From Pichia kudriavzevii (Eukaryota; Ascomycota; Pichiomycetes; Pichiales; Pichiaceae): 64,000 nucleotides of DNA. The DNA is taken from the NCBI RefSeq assembly GCF_003054445.1, contig NC_042506.1, forward strand, positions 565,501 through 629,500. Reading direction: 5' to 3'. Shown here one piece after another: positions 1 through 8,894 of the stretch. A model generated the notes under the pieces. It did not search any database, was not told the DNA's origin, and saw nothing but the letters and a program-made list of their open reading frames with translations. The position numbers and the translations under genes are program-made. Position 1 is the first letter of the stretch. Every line of letters starts with the position of its first letter.

Positions 1-98
1 AACTCTTCAGAGACAGGACAAGAGCGATGAATGTGTTTCAACACAAACATCCCTGTGAATAGGATAAGCAGGGAACGAAAAACGCAAAAGATATTCAT
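1..98 (-). CDS. Small membrane-anchored protein, N-terminus only (cut by left window edge)
   Basis: A minus-strand frame opens at an ATG (complement of 96-98) and stays open for 32 codons to the window edge. It has a hydrophobic core (FCVFRSLLILFTGMFVL) followed by HIHRSCPVSEE. The layout of a short start, basic residue, hydrophobic stretch, His and then Cys-Pro-x-Ser matches the N-terminus of the next minus-strand gene at 428-1024 (…YHVSTECPLSS). I infer a tandem paralogue with an ER signal anchor or signal peptide. The product is not recognised. With only 32 residues visible, chance similarity is possible. Confidence 0.45.
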   Translation of the reverse strand, partial: MNIFCVFRSLLILFTGMFVLKHIHRSCPVSEE

Positions 99-427
99 TG
101 GCGCTTGCTGAGGTGGAACTGAGTTGTGGTTTGGTGACAACAAGAAAAGAGATCTAGTAATATATACTTGCAAACACAAATCAAATCATTTTGCCAACAG
201 ATACTTCAGAGTTAAAAAAAAAATCAAGCGAGATCCATGTGATGGATCACAAACAGACCCGGGTTAGAAATGTTTATTTATTCTCAAAAATCACAAGGGG
301 CTGATCGCAGGAACAATACAGATACACAAAGTAAACAGCAGTATTTAGCTTGTCACAGGAATAAAAGGAGATAAAAGAGAAGGAACAAAGAACTGGGGTT
401 ATATATACCAAATGAAAATTGGAGGTC
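99..427. other. Intergenic: promoter of the edge gene and 3' region of the next
   Basis: About 330 bases without a supported gene. It holds an A-run near 214-222 and a short inverted repeat (GATCCAT at 232-238, ATGGATC at 242-248) with a 3-base loop. No RNA gene or strong regulatory motif was seen. Confidence 0.5.
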
Positions 428-1024
428 TTATAAACCATTTACAACAGCTTCGGCAGCAACGACAGCTTCGTCAACAATGACTTCTTCAGCCAAAATTTTG
501 ATGTCCTTCTTCAAGTCATGTTTCTTCTCTTCGCTTTCAGCTTGTTCAGTGTTTTCAACAATTACAGTCTCTTGAGGAATTGGTTCATTTTCTTCCGTAG
601 TCTCAATGTCGTTTTCCTTCTGGACATCTTCAGGGGTTTGTGGAATGACATTGGAACCAGTGTAGTCATGTGTTGGCTCAACAACGTCTTCTGCAGGGGT
701 TGTAACACCAGAATCCTTGTCATCTTCCTTGACGATCTTTTCGTTGAGAAGCTCCTCGTTGTCTAGTCTGTCCTTCAATTGGGTCCATTTTTCCTCAACA
801 AAAGAATGGACAACTTCATAGCCTTCACTGATATATGGAGTCCATGGATCTGTGTATGGCTTCAAGTAAACATAGGCGGAATGAGCGTGACGGCACATTG
901 CATCTTTTTCACCATGTGGCAATGGCAATGGGCTGGAAAGCGGGCATTCGGTGGAAACATGATAGATTGCCCATGCGAGGACAGCACAGGCCAAGTAGCA
1001 TTTAATGGTGGCAAAGAGGGACAT
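428..1024 (-). CDS. Small protein with N-terminal hydrophobic segment and acidic tail, unknown function
   Basis: A 198-residue protein starting at an ATG (complement of 1022-1024). Residues about 6-22 form one hydrophobic segment (signal anchor or signal peptide), followed by ECPLSSPLPLPHGEKD. A central aromatic and proline-rich block (about 44-85: YVYLKPYTDPWTPYISEGY, then FVEEKW) looks like the conserved core. The second half is acidic and low-complexity (Glu, Asp, Thr). The C-terminus is Ala/Val-rich and helical. I do not recognise the family. The layout suggests an ER or secretory membrane protein with a charged soluble tail. The N-terminus resembles the truncated gene at 1-98, so the two may be tandem duplicates. 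It shares a divergent promoter with SPB1. Confidence 0.75.
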   Translation of the reverse strand: MSLFATIKCYLACAVLAWAIYHVSTECPLSSPLPLPHGEKDAMCRHAHSAYVYLKPYTDPWTPYISEGYEVVHSFVEEKWTQLKDRLDNEELLNEKIVKEDDKDSGVTTPAEDVVEPTHDYTGSNVIPQTPEDVQKENDIETTEENEPIPQETVIVENTEQAESEEKKHDLKKDIKILAEEVIVDEAVVAAEAVVNGL

Positions 1025-1530
1025 CTTCAGGCTTGTTTGTTAGATGGCTGCTCAAGACAATGGATCGTCGCAGAGATATCAGCTAATGAAAATGTACACT
1101 TGTCACTTTTAGCGATGCTTCGTTTCTGCTCGTTTTATACGGCCATTGCCTACATCAGGGTGCCAGACTGGGAATTAGTATTTTGCCTTCACCGAGAAAC
1201 TATCACTTCAGCTTCAAGAGGAGAGCAGGAGGAACAGTGTACTATCGACCCTGCTTACTCACAACATTGAACCACGCAAACCTGGTCTCATTCAACAGTA
1301 TTATCTTAGAAGAATGCTTTGAACCGTGGTACATAGTGTAAGTGCACGTGACAAGGAATACTGCGCCACTTTTACTTTTTTTTTTTTTTTTTTGAATCTA
1401 AGAATCAGATTTTCCTTCTTTTTTTTTTCTTCATGAAATTTTTCACTAGATAATTTTGTGTGAATTTTTTTATCAAGTTGTGTCTATATATACATTACTA
1501 CTGGGATAATTAGTTTCTCTTGGCAGCAAA
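1025..1530. promoter_or_regulatory. Divergent promoter: small membrane protein gene / SPB1
   Basis: A 506-base divergent promoter. It contains a CACGTG box (1345-1350, read as GCACGTGA), a T tract (about 1375-1393) and a second T-rich tract near 1420-1429. The sequence AAATTTTTCA at 1436-1445 is the complement of TGAAAAATTT, close to the RRPE element of ribosome-biogenesis genes. This fits SPB1, about 90 bases downstream. A TATATATA stretch lies near 1484-1491. Confidence 0.5.
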
Positions 1531-4095
1531 ATGGGTAGAGTGCAGAAGAAAAACGCAAAAGGTCGTCTAGATAAGTACTATTATCTTGCTAAGGAGAAAG
1601 GTTATCGTGCACGTTCGTCTTTCAAGATTTTGCAGATAAATGAGAAGTATGGCCACTTTTTAGAATCTTCCAGAGTCGTCATTGATTTGTGTGCAGCACC
1701 GGGTTCTTGGTGTCAGGTTGCAACACAATTATGTCCTGTGAATTCATTGATTATTGGTGTCGATATAGTTCCAATGAAACCAATGCCAAATGTAATAACC
1801 TTCCAATCAGATATCACAACTGAAGATTGTCGTTCTAGATTGGCCGGATATATGAAATCCTGGAAGGCAGACACGGTTATGCATGATGGTGCACCTAATG
1901 TTGGTTTGAATTGGGTCCAGGACGCATATACCCAGTCGCAGTTAACCTTGCAGGCATTAAAGTTGGCTGTTGAACATTTAAATGTTGGTGGTACCTTTGT
2001 TACCAAAGTTTTCAGATCTAAAGATTATAATAATTTAATGTGGGTCTTCAACCAATTGTTTGAAAAAGTTGAGGCAACGAAACCTCCAGCCTCCAGAAAT
2101 GTGTCTGCTGAAATTTTCGTTGTCTGTAAAAATTTCAAAGCCCCAAAGAAACTCGATCCAAGATTTCTCGATCCAAAGCACGTTTTCGAAGAAGTTGAGG
2201 ACGATAAGTCTCAGAATATGGAAGCAAAAGTTTTCAACCCTGAAATCAAAAGAAGACAGAGACAGGGTTACGAGGAAGGTGATTATACTTTATTCCACCC
2301 AATGCCACTGATGGAATGGGTTAAACTTGAAGATGAAGTTATTAATACGCTAGGTAGAGTTTCAAGGTTTGACATTGATACGGAAGATCCAGAGTGGAAG
2401 ATTTTGAAGAAAATGAAACAAACCACAAAGGAATTTTTTGAATGCTGTAAAGATTTGAAGGTTTTAGGTAAGAAGGATTTTAAAATGTTATTAAAATGGA
2501 GAAAACACGCAAGGAATGAATTGGGTATTATCGATCCAAATGATGAAAAAAAGCGACAAAAGGAAGGATTAGTTGAAGTTGAGGAATTGGATGAAGATGA
2601 GAAAATCGACAAGGAGTTGAACGAGATCAAGGAAAAATTAAGATTGAAGAACAAAAGAGAGAAGCGTAGGTCCAACTTGCAGAAACAGAAGGAAATCCAA
2701 CGGATGCAGATGAATATGCTAACGGACATGCAAATTGGTATTGATGCAGCCAATATTGGATCCGAGTCTTTATTCAACTTGAAAACCGCTGAGAAAACCG
2801 GTGAAATCGATCAATTGGCCAAGGGTAAGAAGACCATAATTTTCAATAATTCTACGGGTGATGACACCAATATGTTTATTGATGATAGCAATGGAAAACC
2901 GCAGCATGGCCGTGAGTTAATGGATAGAGACAACGCGGACACTTTGGAGGATGAACTCAATAGTATGTATGACTCTTATAAAGAAAGAAAAAAAATGAGA
3001 GATGCAAAGTTGGCAGCCAAGGAAGCACGTGGTGGTGATGACGATGCATGGGAAGGTATCAAGGAAAATGAAGACGAACTGGAATCAAGTGATGATGGTG
3101 AGGAAGTTGACGATTCTGATTCTGAGTTAGATACCGATGATGACGAAGCAATTAGCAATTTGGTTGCGACGATTGAAAGGAAAAAGAAAAATTCTCTATC
3201 TTCCAAAGCAAGTAGTTTCTTCAGTGATTCCATCTTCCAGGACGTCGATTTGAACATTGCTTCTAGCGGAAAGGGTGAAACCAAAATCTTGAAGGAAAAA
3301 ACCCGTGTGAGAAGGCCGAGAGCTGAAGAAAGTGAAATGGTCATGAATACCGAAAATGAAGGAGGCGAAGAAGCCGACAGCGATGAAGATGAGAAATCAT
3401 CTGATTCTGATGACGGGTTTGAAATTGTTCCTAATGAATATCATGATATTGAAAATGCGGATGATATTGACACTGATTCCGAGGATGAAATGGCTGAACG
3501 TGCCCGTGAATCTCACAAGGCTGACATTGATATTGCTACAGCACAAGCCATGACTATGGCACATGAATTAGCACTTGGACGTAAAACAAAGAAGGATTTG
3601 GTCAATGACGGTTTTAATAAATACTCATTCAGAGATAAAGAAGGATTGCCGGATTGGTTTATTGAGGAAGAAGATACACATTCCAAGATCAACCGTCCAA
3701 TTACCAAGGAAGCTGCATTGGCAATTAAGGAGAAAATGAAGCAATTGAATGCTAGACCTATCAAGAAAGTCCTTGAAGCACAGGGACGTAAGAAGATGCG
3801 TGCAATCAAGAGACTAGAGAAGCTAAAGAAGAAGAGTGATGGAATCATGGACGATGAAGGTAAGAGTGAAGCAGACAAGGCAGCGGAGATTCAAGCATTA
3901 ATGGGTAAGATGACCAAGAAACAAAAGACAAAACCTAAGGTTACCCTAGTTGTTGCTACGGGTGCCAACAAGAGGATGGCTGGACGTCCAAAGGGTGTCA
4001 AGGGTAAGTACAAGATGGTTGACGGTGTCTTGAAAAATGAAATGAGGGCGTTACGTAGGATTGCGAAGAAGAACAAGAAGAAGGGAAAGAAATAG
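1531..4095 (+). CDS. SPB1: Spb1, AdoMet-dependent 25S rRNA 2'-O-methyltransferase
   Basis: An 854-residue protein of the Spb1/FtsJ family. In yeast Spb1 methylates a guanosine in the A-loop of 25S rRNA and is needed for 60S subunit assembly in the nucleolus. The FtsJ/RrmJ domain covers about residues 1-210. It shows the AdoMet-binding motif VIDLCAAPGSW (about 50-60), the HDGAPNVGLNW motif (about 118-128) and the catalytic Lys region GGTFVTKVFRS (about 153-163), so the K-D-K-E type active site seems present. A long charged, partly coiled-coil middle with acidic Asp/Glu/Ser blocks follows. The C-terminal Spb1_C domain ends in a Lys/Arg-rich tail typical of nucleolar proteins. Length agrees with the family (about 840). 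The start is the first ATG, in family register (MGRVQKKNAKGRLDKYYYLA). An RRPE-like site lies upstream. Confidence 0.97.
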   Translation: MGRVQKKNAKGRLDKYYYLAKEKGYRARSSFKILQINEKYGHFLESSRVVIDLCAAPGSWCQVATQLCPVNSLIIGVDIVPMKPMPNVITFQSDITTEDCRSRLAGYMKSWKADTVMHDGAPNVGLNWVQDAYTQSQLTLQALKLAVEHLNVGGTFVTKVFRSKDYNNLMWVFNQLFEKVEATKPPASRNVSAEIFVVCKNFKAPKKLDPRFLDPKHVFEEVEDDKSQNMEAKVFNPEIKRRQRQGYEEGDYTLFHPMPLMEWVKLEDEVINTLGRVSRFDIDTEDPEWKILKKMKQTTKEFFECCKDLKVLGKKDFKMLLKWRKHARNELGIIDPNDEKKRQKEGLVEVEELDEDEKIDKELNEIKEKLRLKNKREKRRSNLQKQKEIQRMQMNMLTDMQIGIDAANIGSESLFNLKTAEKTGEIDQLAKGKKTIIFNNSTGDDTNMFIDDSNGKPQHGRELMDRDNADTLEDELNSMYDSYKERKKMRDAKLAAKEARGGDDDAWEGIKENEDELESSDDGEEVDDSDSELDTDDDEAISNLVATIERKKKNSLSSKASSFFSDSIFQDVDLNIASSGKGETKILKEKTRVRRPRAEESEMVMNTENEGGEEADSDEDEKSSDSDDGFEIVPNEYHDIENADDIDTDSEDEMAERARESHKADIDIATAQAMTMAHELALGRKTKKDLVNDGFNKYSFRDKEGLPDWFIEEEDTHSKINRPITKEAALAIKEKMKQLNARPIKKVLEAQGRKKMRAIKRLEKLKKKSDGIMDDEGKSEADKAAEIQALMGKMTKKQKTKPKVTLVVATGANKRMAGRPKGVKGKYKMVDGVLKNEMRALRRIAKKNKKKGKK

Positions 4096-4167
4096 GCTTG
4101 ATATTGTGCAATCAATCAGATAGTTGGTATTATTTTGGAGGTCTTCAAATAATAGTATAAATAATCA

Positions 4168-4193
4168 TATATATATATATTTATATATATATT
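4168..4193. repeat. AT dinucleotide tract
   Basis: A run of alternating A and T (about 26 bases) in the gap between the convergent SPB1 and POR1 genes. It is likely part of the 3' untranslated and polyadenylation region. AT-rich efficiency elements of this kind are usual in yeast terminators. Confidence 0.6.
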
Positions 4194-4244
4194 TTAAATT
4201 AAATCGTATCAATATAAATTGTGAACTTGTGTTGATCAGAAAAT

Positions 4245-5099
4245 TTAAGCAGAGAAGGACAAAGAAACACCTAGCTTGTGAGCAGCTTCACCAAACTTGA
4301 GTGCGTCGAAAGCGGTACCGAAACCTAACTTGACACCCTTGTTCAAGTCTTGTTGGTAAGCAAGGGAGACTAAACCAGAGTCTGCAATCTTTGCCTTGAC
4401 AAATGCGGTAGGGTCAAGTTGGTACTTGGAAGCCAATTCAACAGCGACTGGGTTACCGGAAGCGGTTGACTTGGAATCATAGGTTGCCTTTGTACCAACT
4501 TCTAATTGAGGGCAAACTCTGTGGTAGTAACCAGCAGTGAAAACAGATAAGTTGTTGGAAGCAACAAGAGCAACGGCATAAGCAGAAGCCTTGTATCCAA
4601 TAGCTGCAGTGTAACTGGACAACTTAGCAGACTTAACGTCATAGGTTAGGGCACCACCGGTGGTTAAACCATCTTGACCAAAGGTCAAATCTGCATTGAA
4701 AACAGGGCCTTTGAGTAAATCAACAAATGCTCTTGCATTGATGGAATCAGTTGCAAAGTATGTGTTGAACTTGACAGACTTGGAAACACCTGGAACTAAG
4801 GCAGAGACCAACTCGGTCTTGAGACCTGGGGTGATTGCATCTGCCAATTCAAGTTTGGTGGAAAGGACATTCTTGGTGTCCCAACCTTGGGTGAGAGCCA
4901 AACCGGTAGACTTGTCAGAGTACTTGGATTCAAGAGAAGCTGCGACATTGTCACCAGTGGATTTTGCCTTAGTGGTGAATTGAACACCATTTGGAGCAGT
5001 GGTTTTGACGTCAACAGAGAAAGGTGCTTGGTGGAAGAAGTCCTTAGAGACAATGTCGTTGGATGGTTTAGCGATGTCGGAGAATGCAATTGGAGCCAT
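4245..5099 (-). CDS. POR1: Por1, mitochondrial outer-membrane porin (VDAC)
   Basis: A 284-residue voltage-dependent anion channel. It forms the 19-strand beta-barrel that passes metabolites through the mitochondrial outer membrane. The N-terminus (APIAFSDIAKPSNDIVSKDF) matches the amphipathic helix of yeast porins. It is followed by TTAPNGVQFTTKAK and LALTQGWDTKN, the eukaryotic porin signature region. The C-terminal GTAFDALKFGEAAHKLG closes the barrel. Length matches S. cerevisiae Por1 (283). The frame runs 15 codons further upstream without an ATG, so the ATG at 5099 is the start. Codon choice is strongly biased (GGT, TTG, AAG), as expected for an abundant protein. It is convergent with SPB1 and divergent from PBN1. 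Confidence 0.97.
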   Translation of the reverse strand: MAPIAFSDIAKPSNDIVSKDFFHQAPFSVDVKTTAPNGVQFTTKAKSTGDNVAASLESKYSDKSTGLALTQGWDTKNVLSTKLELADAITPGLKTELVSALVPGVSKSVKFNTYFATDSINARAFVDLLKGPVFNADLTFGQDGLTTGGALTYDVKSAKLSSYTAAIGYKASAYAVALVASNNLSVFTAGYYHRVCPQLEVGTKATYDSKSTASGNPVAVELASKYQLDPTAFVKAKIADSGLVSLAYQQDLNKGVKLGFGTAFDALKFGEAAHKLGVSLSFSA

Positions 5100-5541
5100 G
5101 TTGGTTGTTATTTGGTTTTGATTAGACCTGTTTTGTACATCCAAAGTAGAAGAACAACATAACCACTCAGGAACGAGAAACGAGAATCAACAACAAACTT
5201 GAGTGTCTCCACACTCCCCGCTGTCCTCGTGGCCAACATTTTCGTTGCCATTAATTTCCTTTCCCTCGCCTTTTCCTATTAAATTAGTTTGAGCATGTGA
5301 AAGTAAGAATAATTTTAAGTTTTTAACGACAGGTCACGTGCGTATCACGTGACATTTTGTTTTTTTGGTTTTGTTTCGGTATTTTTGCTATTTTAGGTAA
5401 TTTCTGCCTTCTATTTTTTTATTTAATTATTTTTTTTTTTTTTAATTCAAGTTGGAGAACCGGATAATTCCATTCAACAAATGTGCATCTTTCCATTTAA
5501 CATTAACAAGTTGGTTCTTCAACAGATACAACAAGACTTGA
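5100..5541. promoter_or_regulatory. Divergent promoter POR1 / PBN1 with two CACGTG boxes
   Basis: A 442-base shared promoter. Two Cbf1/E-box type sites lie close together: TCACGTG at 5334-5340 and the perfect palindrome TCACGTGA at 5345-5352, with starts 11 bases apart (about one helical turn). A T tract follows at about 5431-5443. In yeasts such boxes bind Cbf1 and related bHLH factors, but which gene they serve cannot be read from sequence. Confidence 0.55.
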
Positions 5542-6831
5542 ATGACGATACGCCGCTCCTTTCTACTTGTATCTCCTAAGACATCTCCAGAAGAGGTTTT
5601 AGGATCTTTGGAAGTTTCAAATTCGTCTGTCTCCATTGATGGAAGTAGCACTTCAAATGTTTTGAACCAACATTTAATCCGTTATTCTCCGCAAGAAGTA
5701 GATACAAGAACAGAAAAGAGAGACTTTACTTTAACTTTCTCTCAAGGAAATGGCGATATACCATGGATTCCTAATGGACTGGTTCTTTTTAGTCGGGAGA
5801 AGTATCCAGTTCCAGTGTTATCCACTAGTCCTATTTTTGTAAATAACCGCTGGTATTGGTATAAACCAATTGAAGAAACATCTTTACAGGATATCAACAC
5901 ATTGTTGAACTGGCTAAACTTCGAGACTCTGGAATCTCTACCTGTGGGAATTGAGCTGTTTGTAAATGAAGATGCCGACTTATATATCTACCAAAACAAG
6001 AGCACAATTGAGGGTATCAATTCAAAGGAGAAACATGAATTTGCCCTTGTCACTGAAATGGACTCAGGTGAGGTGGAAGTCGATCGCTTTGTTCAAGGTA
6101 TTAATGGCCAGTCAATTGACTCAATTCATCCGACTATGTTTGTATTCTCACCGTTTGCTACATCTTCCGGTAATGTCAAGGTCACCATTGATCAACACTC
6201 AAATGCCGCATTGCATCCTATAATGGAGTTCCAGATTCAACAATTTGATAAGTGGGATATGAAACCAAGCGATTTGGCCATATCTGATTCTTCGGAATGC
6301 AGACTCAAAATAGACCTTTGGATTGTTAAGGACTTTATCATTGATAAATACGAAATTCAAAGGTTGATCGACAGAGGCCAATCGTGTATTTCTAGTTTCC
6401 AGGTAAATGAAATGGATCTTGAATTACCTAATTACAAAGTTGACGAATGGGGGAGCTGGGGCAATTTTCAAATAGACCCACAATGTTTAGCTTCAAAAAA
6501 TGGTTCATGGTCTATTCCTACACATTTAAGGTATACTTTTCCACAGGAACACATGTATTGGCTACTACCTCCATCTGTTCAGGTCTATTGGGAATGCCCG
6601 GTCAATTCTGAAACTTCTGTGTCAATATCGCAATCTTTCTTTACTGACGCAAATCGTGGATTCAATCATTCTCAAAGGAGATACTATTATAACATTACGG
6701 AAGACATCAATATCTACATGCCCACAATTCCCAAATCAGCCACCTCTTCTATTGACTTTATGACTGCGCTTGTAGTAGGTGTTGCTTCTTTGATTATTCT
6801 TATTCGTTGTCTTTCGTTTTCCAGGGTTTAA
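5542..6831 (+). CDS. PBN1: Pbn1/PIG-X, ER subunit of GPI mannosyltransferase I
   Basis: A 429-residue protein of the Pbn1/PIG-X family. Its yeast counterpart is an essential ER glycoprotein that works with Gpi14 to add the first mannose to GPI precursors. The best-conserved part is in the second half: CRLKIDLWIVKDFIIDKYEI then DLELPNYKVDEWGSWG (about 283-310), like the DDLELPEY…WGS block of S. cerevisiae Pbn1. A single hydrophobic segment near the C-terminus (about 404-423) gives the expected luminal domain plus membrane anchor. Several Asn-x-Ser/Thr sequons occur (NGSW, NHSQ, NITE), as expected for an ER luminal protein. There is no N-terminal signal peptide, also true of the family. Length matches (416 in S. 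cerevisiae). Confidence 0.88.
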   Translation: MTIRRSFLLVSPKTSPEEVLGSLEVSNSSVSIDGSSTSNVLNQHLIRYSPQEVDTRTEKRDFTLTFSQGNGDIPWIPNGLVLFSREKYPVPVLSTSPIFVNNRWYWYKPIEETSLQDINTLLNWLNFETLESLPVGIELFVNEDADLYIYQNKSTIEGINSKEKHEFALVTEMDSGEVEVDRFVQGINGQSIDSIHPTMFVFSPFATSSGNVKVTIDQHSNAALHPIMEFQIQQFDKWDMKPSDLAISDSSECRLKIDLWIVKDFIIDKYEIQRLIDRGQSCISSFQVNEMDLELPNYKVDEWGSWGNFQIDPQCLASKNGSWSIPTHLRYTFPQEHMYWLLPPSVQVYWECPVNSETSVSISQSFFTDANRGFNHSQRRYYYNITEDINIYMPTIPKSATSSIDFMTALVVGVASLIILIRCLSFSRV

Positions 6832-6994
6832 GCCTATCATACCGCCATTAAAATGCGATAAGTTAAATTTAGCAGCGAAAAATCTCTGATGAGGCGCAAA
6901 CAAATACGAAAAAAAAGTACTATAATAAAGCCATTTCCAGCACACGAGGTCATGTTTTATCCTGCAAAAGTCCAATACACGAGATAACAAGAAA

Positions 6995-8840
6995 ATGAAA
7001 TCCTCTAATGCGTCCGTCCATTTTCAAGCATCATTTCAGCAGATGTATATTCCTCGCACAGATTCTGTTGACGGAGTCGAAGATATTCAGGGGAGATTAG
7101 AGAGAAATGTGACCAGAAAGATTAAAAGGAGTGTTAATCCTGTTGCTAATTTAGCTAAATTAGAAGTTCAACAACAATACTACCAAAGACAACAAAAGAG
7201 ATATAAGCAGAAACAGTCACATCAGTACCAACAGCAGCAGTATATTAACCAGCATCAGCAATATCAACAGTATCAACAGTATCAACAATATCAGCAATAC
7301 CAAAACTATCAATACCAACAATATCCGCAATATCCGCAGCAATACCCAGGAGAGTATGAACCACAGTATAAACAATACAACGCACCGTTACTAGTTCCAG
7401 CTACGTCATCTACCACGTTGTCTACCAAAGCCCCATCCCCAGCCCCAGCCTCAGATCAAACCCCAGCCTCAGGACCACCCCTTCAGGCACAACAACAGCA
7501 AATGCGTTCATACCGCCAATTTCAACCTCAACATCAATATCAGTCTAAGCAAGAGATACAATACCCACAACACCAGCAATATATTCAAAATAAGCAATAT
7601 AATAGATCAAGTCAAATTTATTCTCATTATCCGATGAAGTCGTCTAATTTGAATTTACCTGAAAGGTCTAACAAGAGACCAATTTATACATCGTGCAGTG
7701 AAATTGAAACTGTTAATGGATCTGTTGGTACCATTACTTCAGCAAATAGTAATACTAGTTATAGAAGACAAGGAAATGGAGGCAATAGTACCCCTGTAAC
7801 AACACCGAGCGATGCAACCGCTAATGGTGTGTCTACAGCATCTCCAGAGGTGACCAAGGTGACACCAACAATAACATCTTCGTCAACCAAGGCACTGAAC
7901 CCAGTTTCGGTTTCAAGAGCAATGCCAACGCAACCGTCTACCAACAACGCTCGAACAACTACAACAACAACAACAACAATAGCAGCAGTACCACCAACTG
8001 CAGCCCCAACAGCATCAGCAAGAGTGACAGCGGCAGCAGTACCAAACATGCCTCCGCCTGCTAGCAGCAAATCGGAGCCGAAGAAGGGTTTTTTCAGAAA
8101 AATCTTTGGTCGTAGTAAATCGATCAAGCTAACACGGTCAAATTCTACTTCATCACTTTCTTCCATCAGTTCTGCATCATCTAAGATATCTAGGAAATTT
8201 TCATTTCTAAGGCGTGAGAAAGACGTTTCTGTTGTTAGGCCAACTGAGGATATGATTGACGTTAGAACGCCAATAATTGTCGAGAGCCTTGAAGATAGTG
8301 CGAGGAATCGCACATGAAACTAACGATGAGACTCTTACTCAGGATCAGTCATTTTCTTCGAGTGTTGAGCTAGACTACGTCGCTACGGTCAAAGGTAGCG
8401 GGGAAGGTTCGTTTTTGAGAGGTGTCACGCTGAAGGTCAACAAGCTAAAAAAGACCATCTCGAATCTCTCACATAAAACGGATGGTTCAACTATTTTAGA
8501 CAAGGATTTGTCAGATTTAAACCTGGGCAATGCCGACGAATGTGAAGACGAATTCAGCATCATCCCTGCCGAACACGAACCAGTAAGAAGGAGTTGTAGC
8601 ATCAAACCATCATGGAAAAGTGGTAGGAAATGTTTTGAAGGGGTGCGGTTTTCTGACCACGTTGAAAGTGCGCCTGTTTACACGTATGATCGTGTTAATC
8701 CTGATATGAAGAAGGTTTTTATCATGCAATTGTACTATCCAAGGGAGATCCGTGAGATACATATTGAATTGAACGAGTTTAAAAAGGGAATGGAGATACA
8801 TCCCGAGAGTGCAGCGCTCACGCATTGGTTTAAAGTTTAA
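6995..8840 (+). CDS. Bni4/Afr1-type Glc7-targeting scaffold, coding region split over two frames
   Basis: Two overlapping frames look like one gene. The first (6995-8317, 440 codons) begins at ATG and holds a Gln/Tyr-rich stretch with tandem QQY units (about residues 60-125), Ser/Thr/Pro-rich low complexity, then a basic Ser-rich block (FFRKIFGRSKSIKLTRSNS). The second is open from 8277 to 8840 with no ATG at its start. It carries an RVxF-type PP1-docking motif (GVRFSDHV) and ends ELNEFKKGMEIHPESAALTH-WF. From memory this resembles the C-terminal signature of Bni4, Afr1 and Yer158c. These target Glc7 phosphatase or septins to the bud neck or mating projection. The frames differ by +1 and overlap by 41 bases. 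This could be programmed +1 frameshifting, a small unrecognised intron, an assembly or allele indel, or a real lesion. Family assignment is moderate; which member is unknown. Confidence 0.68.
7189..7347 (+). repeat. CAA/CAG-TAT coding microsatellite (QQY repeat)
   Basis: Tandem 9-base units of the cagtatcaa type, with CAG/CAA interruptions, encode a Gln/Tyr-rich prion-like tract inside the Bni4/Afr1-like gene. Unit number is likely polymorphic between strains. Confidence 0.8.
8277..8317 (+). promoter_or_regulatory. Frame junction: candidate +1 ribosomal frameshift window
   Basis: In these 41 bases both frames of the Bni4/Afr1-like gene are open. The upstream frame reads AGT GCG AGG AAT CGC ACA TGA. 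GCG followed by AGG (8300-8305) combines the P-site codon of the Ty3 signal (GCG-AGU-U) with the rare A-site codon of the Ty1/ABP140 signal (CUU-AGG-C). ACA-TGA (8312-8317) would place a stop in the A site, as in antizyme. There is no homopolymer of four or more bases here, which argues against the commonest assembly error. An ACTAAC…CTCAG pair just downstream (8319-8342) could instead be an intron 3' end, but no canonical donor was found in phase. Confidence 0.4.
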
Positions 8841-8894
8841 GAAGAAAAAAAAGATATGTTAATCACCTATTTATTGTGTATTGTATATAAGTCA

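Noticed and set aside
232-250. Short inverted repeat as a terminator hairpin
   Set aside because: Seven-base arms with no context; eukaryotic genes do not use such terminators.
779-1270. Plus-strand 163-codon frame opposite the small membrane-protein gene
   Set aside because: Mostly antisense to the gene at 428-1024, starts with TTG, no family resemblance.
4696-4983. Frame antisense to POR1
   Set aside because: Shadow of the strongly biased POR1 coding sequence.
7347-8342. Intron from a GTATGA (7347) to CTCAG (8342) in the Bni4-like gene
   Set aside because: It would be about 1 kb and remove the long open basic and Ser-rich region that looks coding; donor is not canonical. A short intron from GTTAGA (8261) is in phase but also non-canonical; kept only as an alternative.
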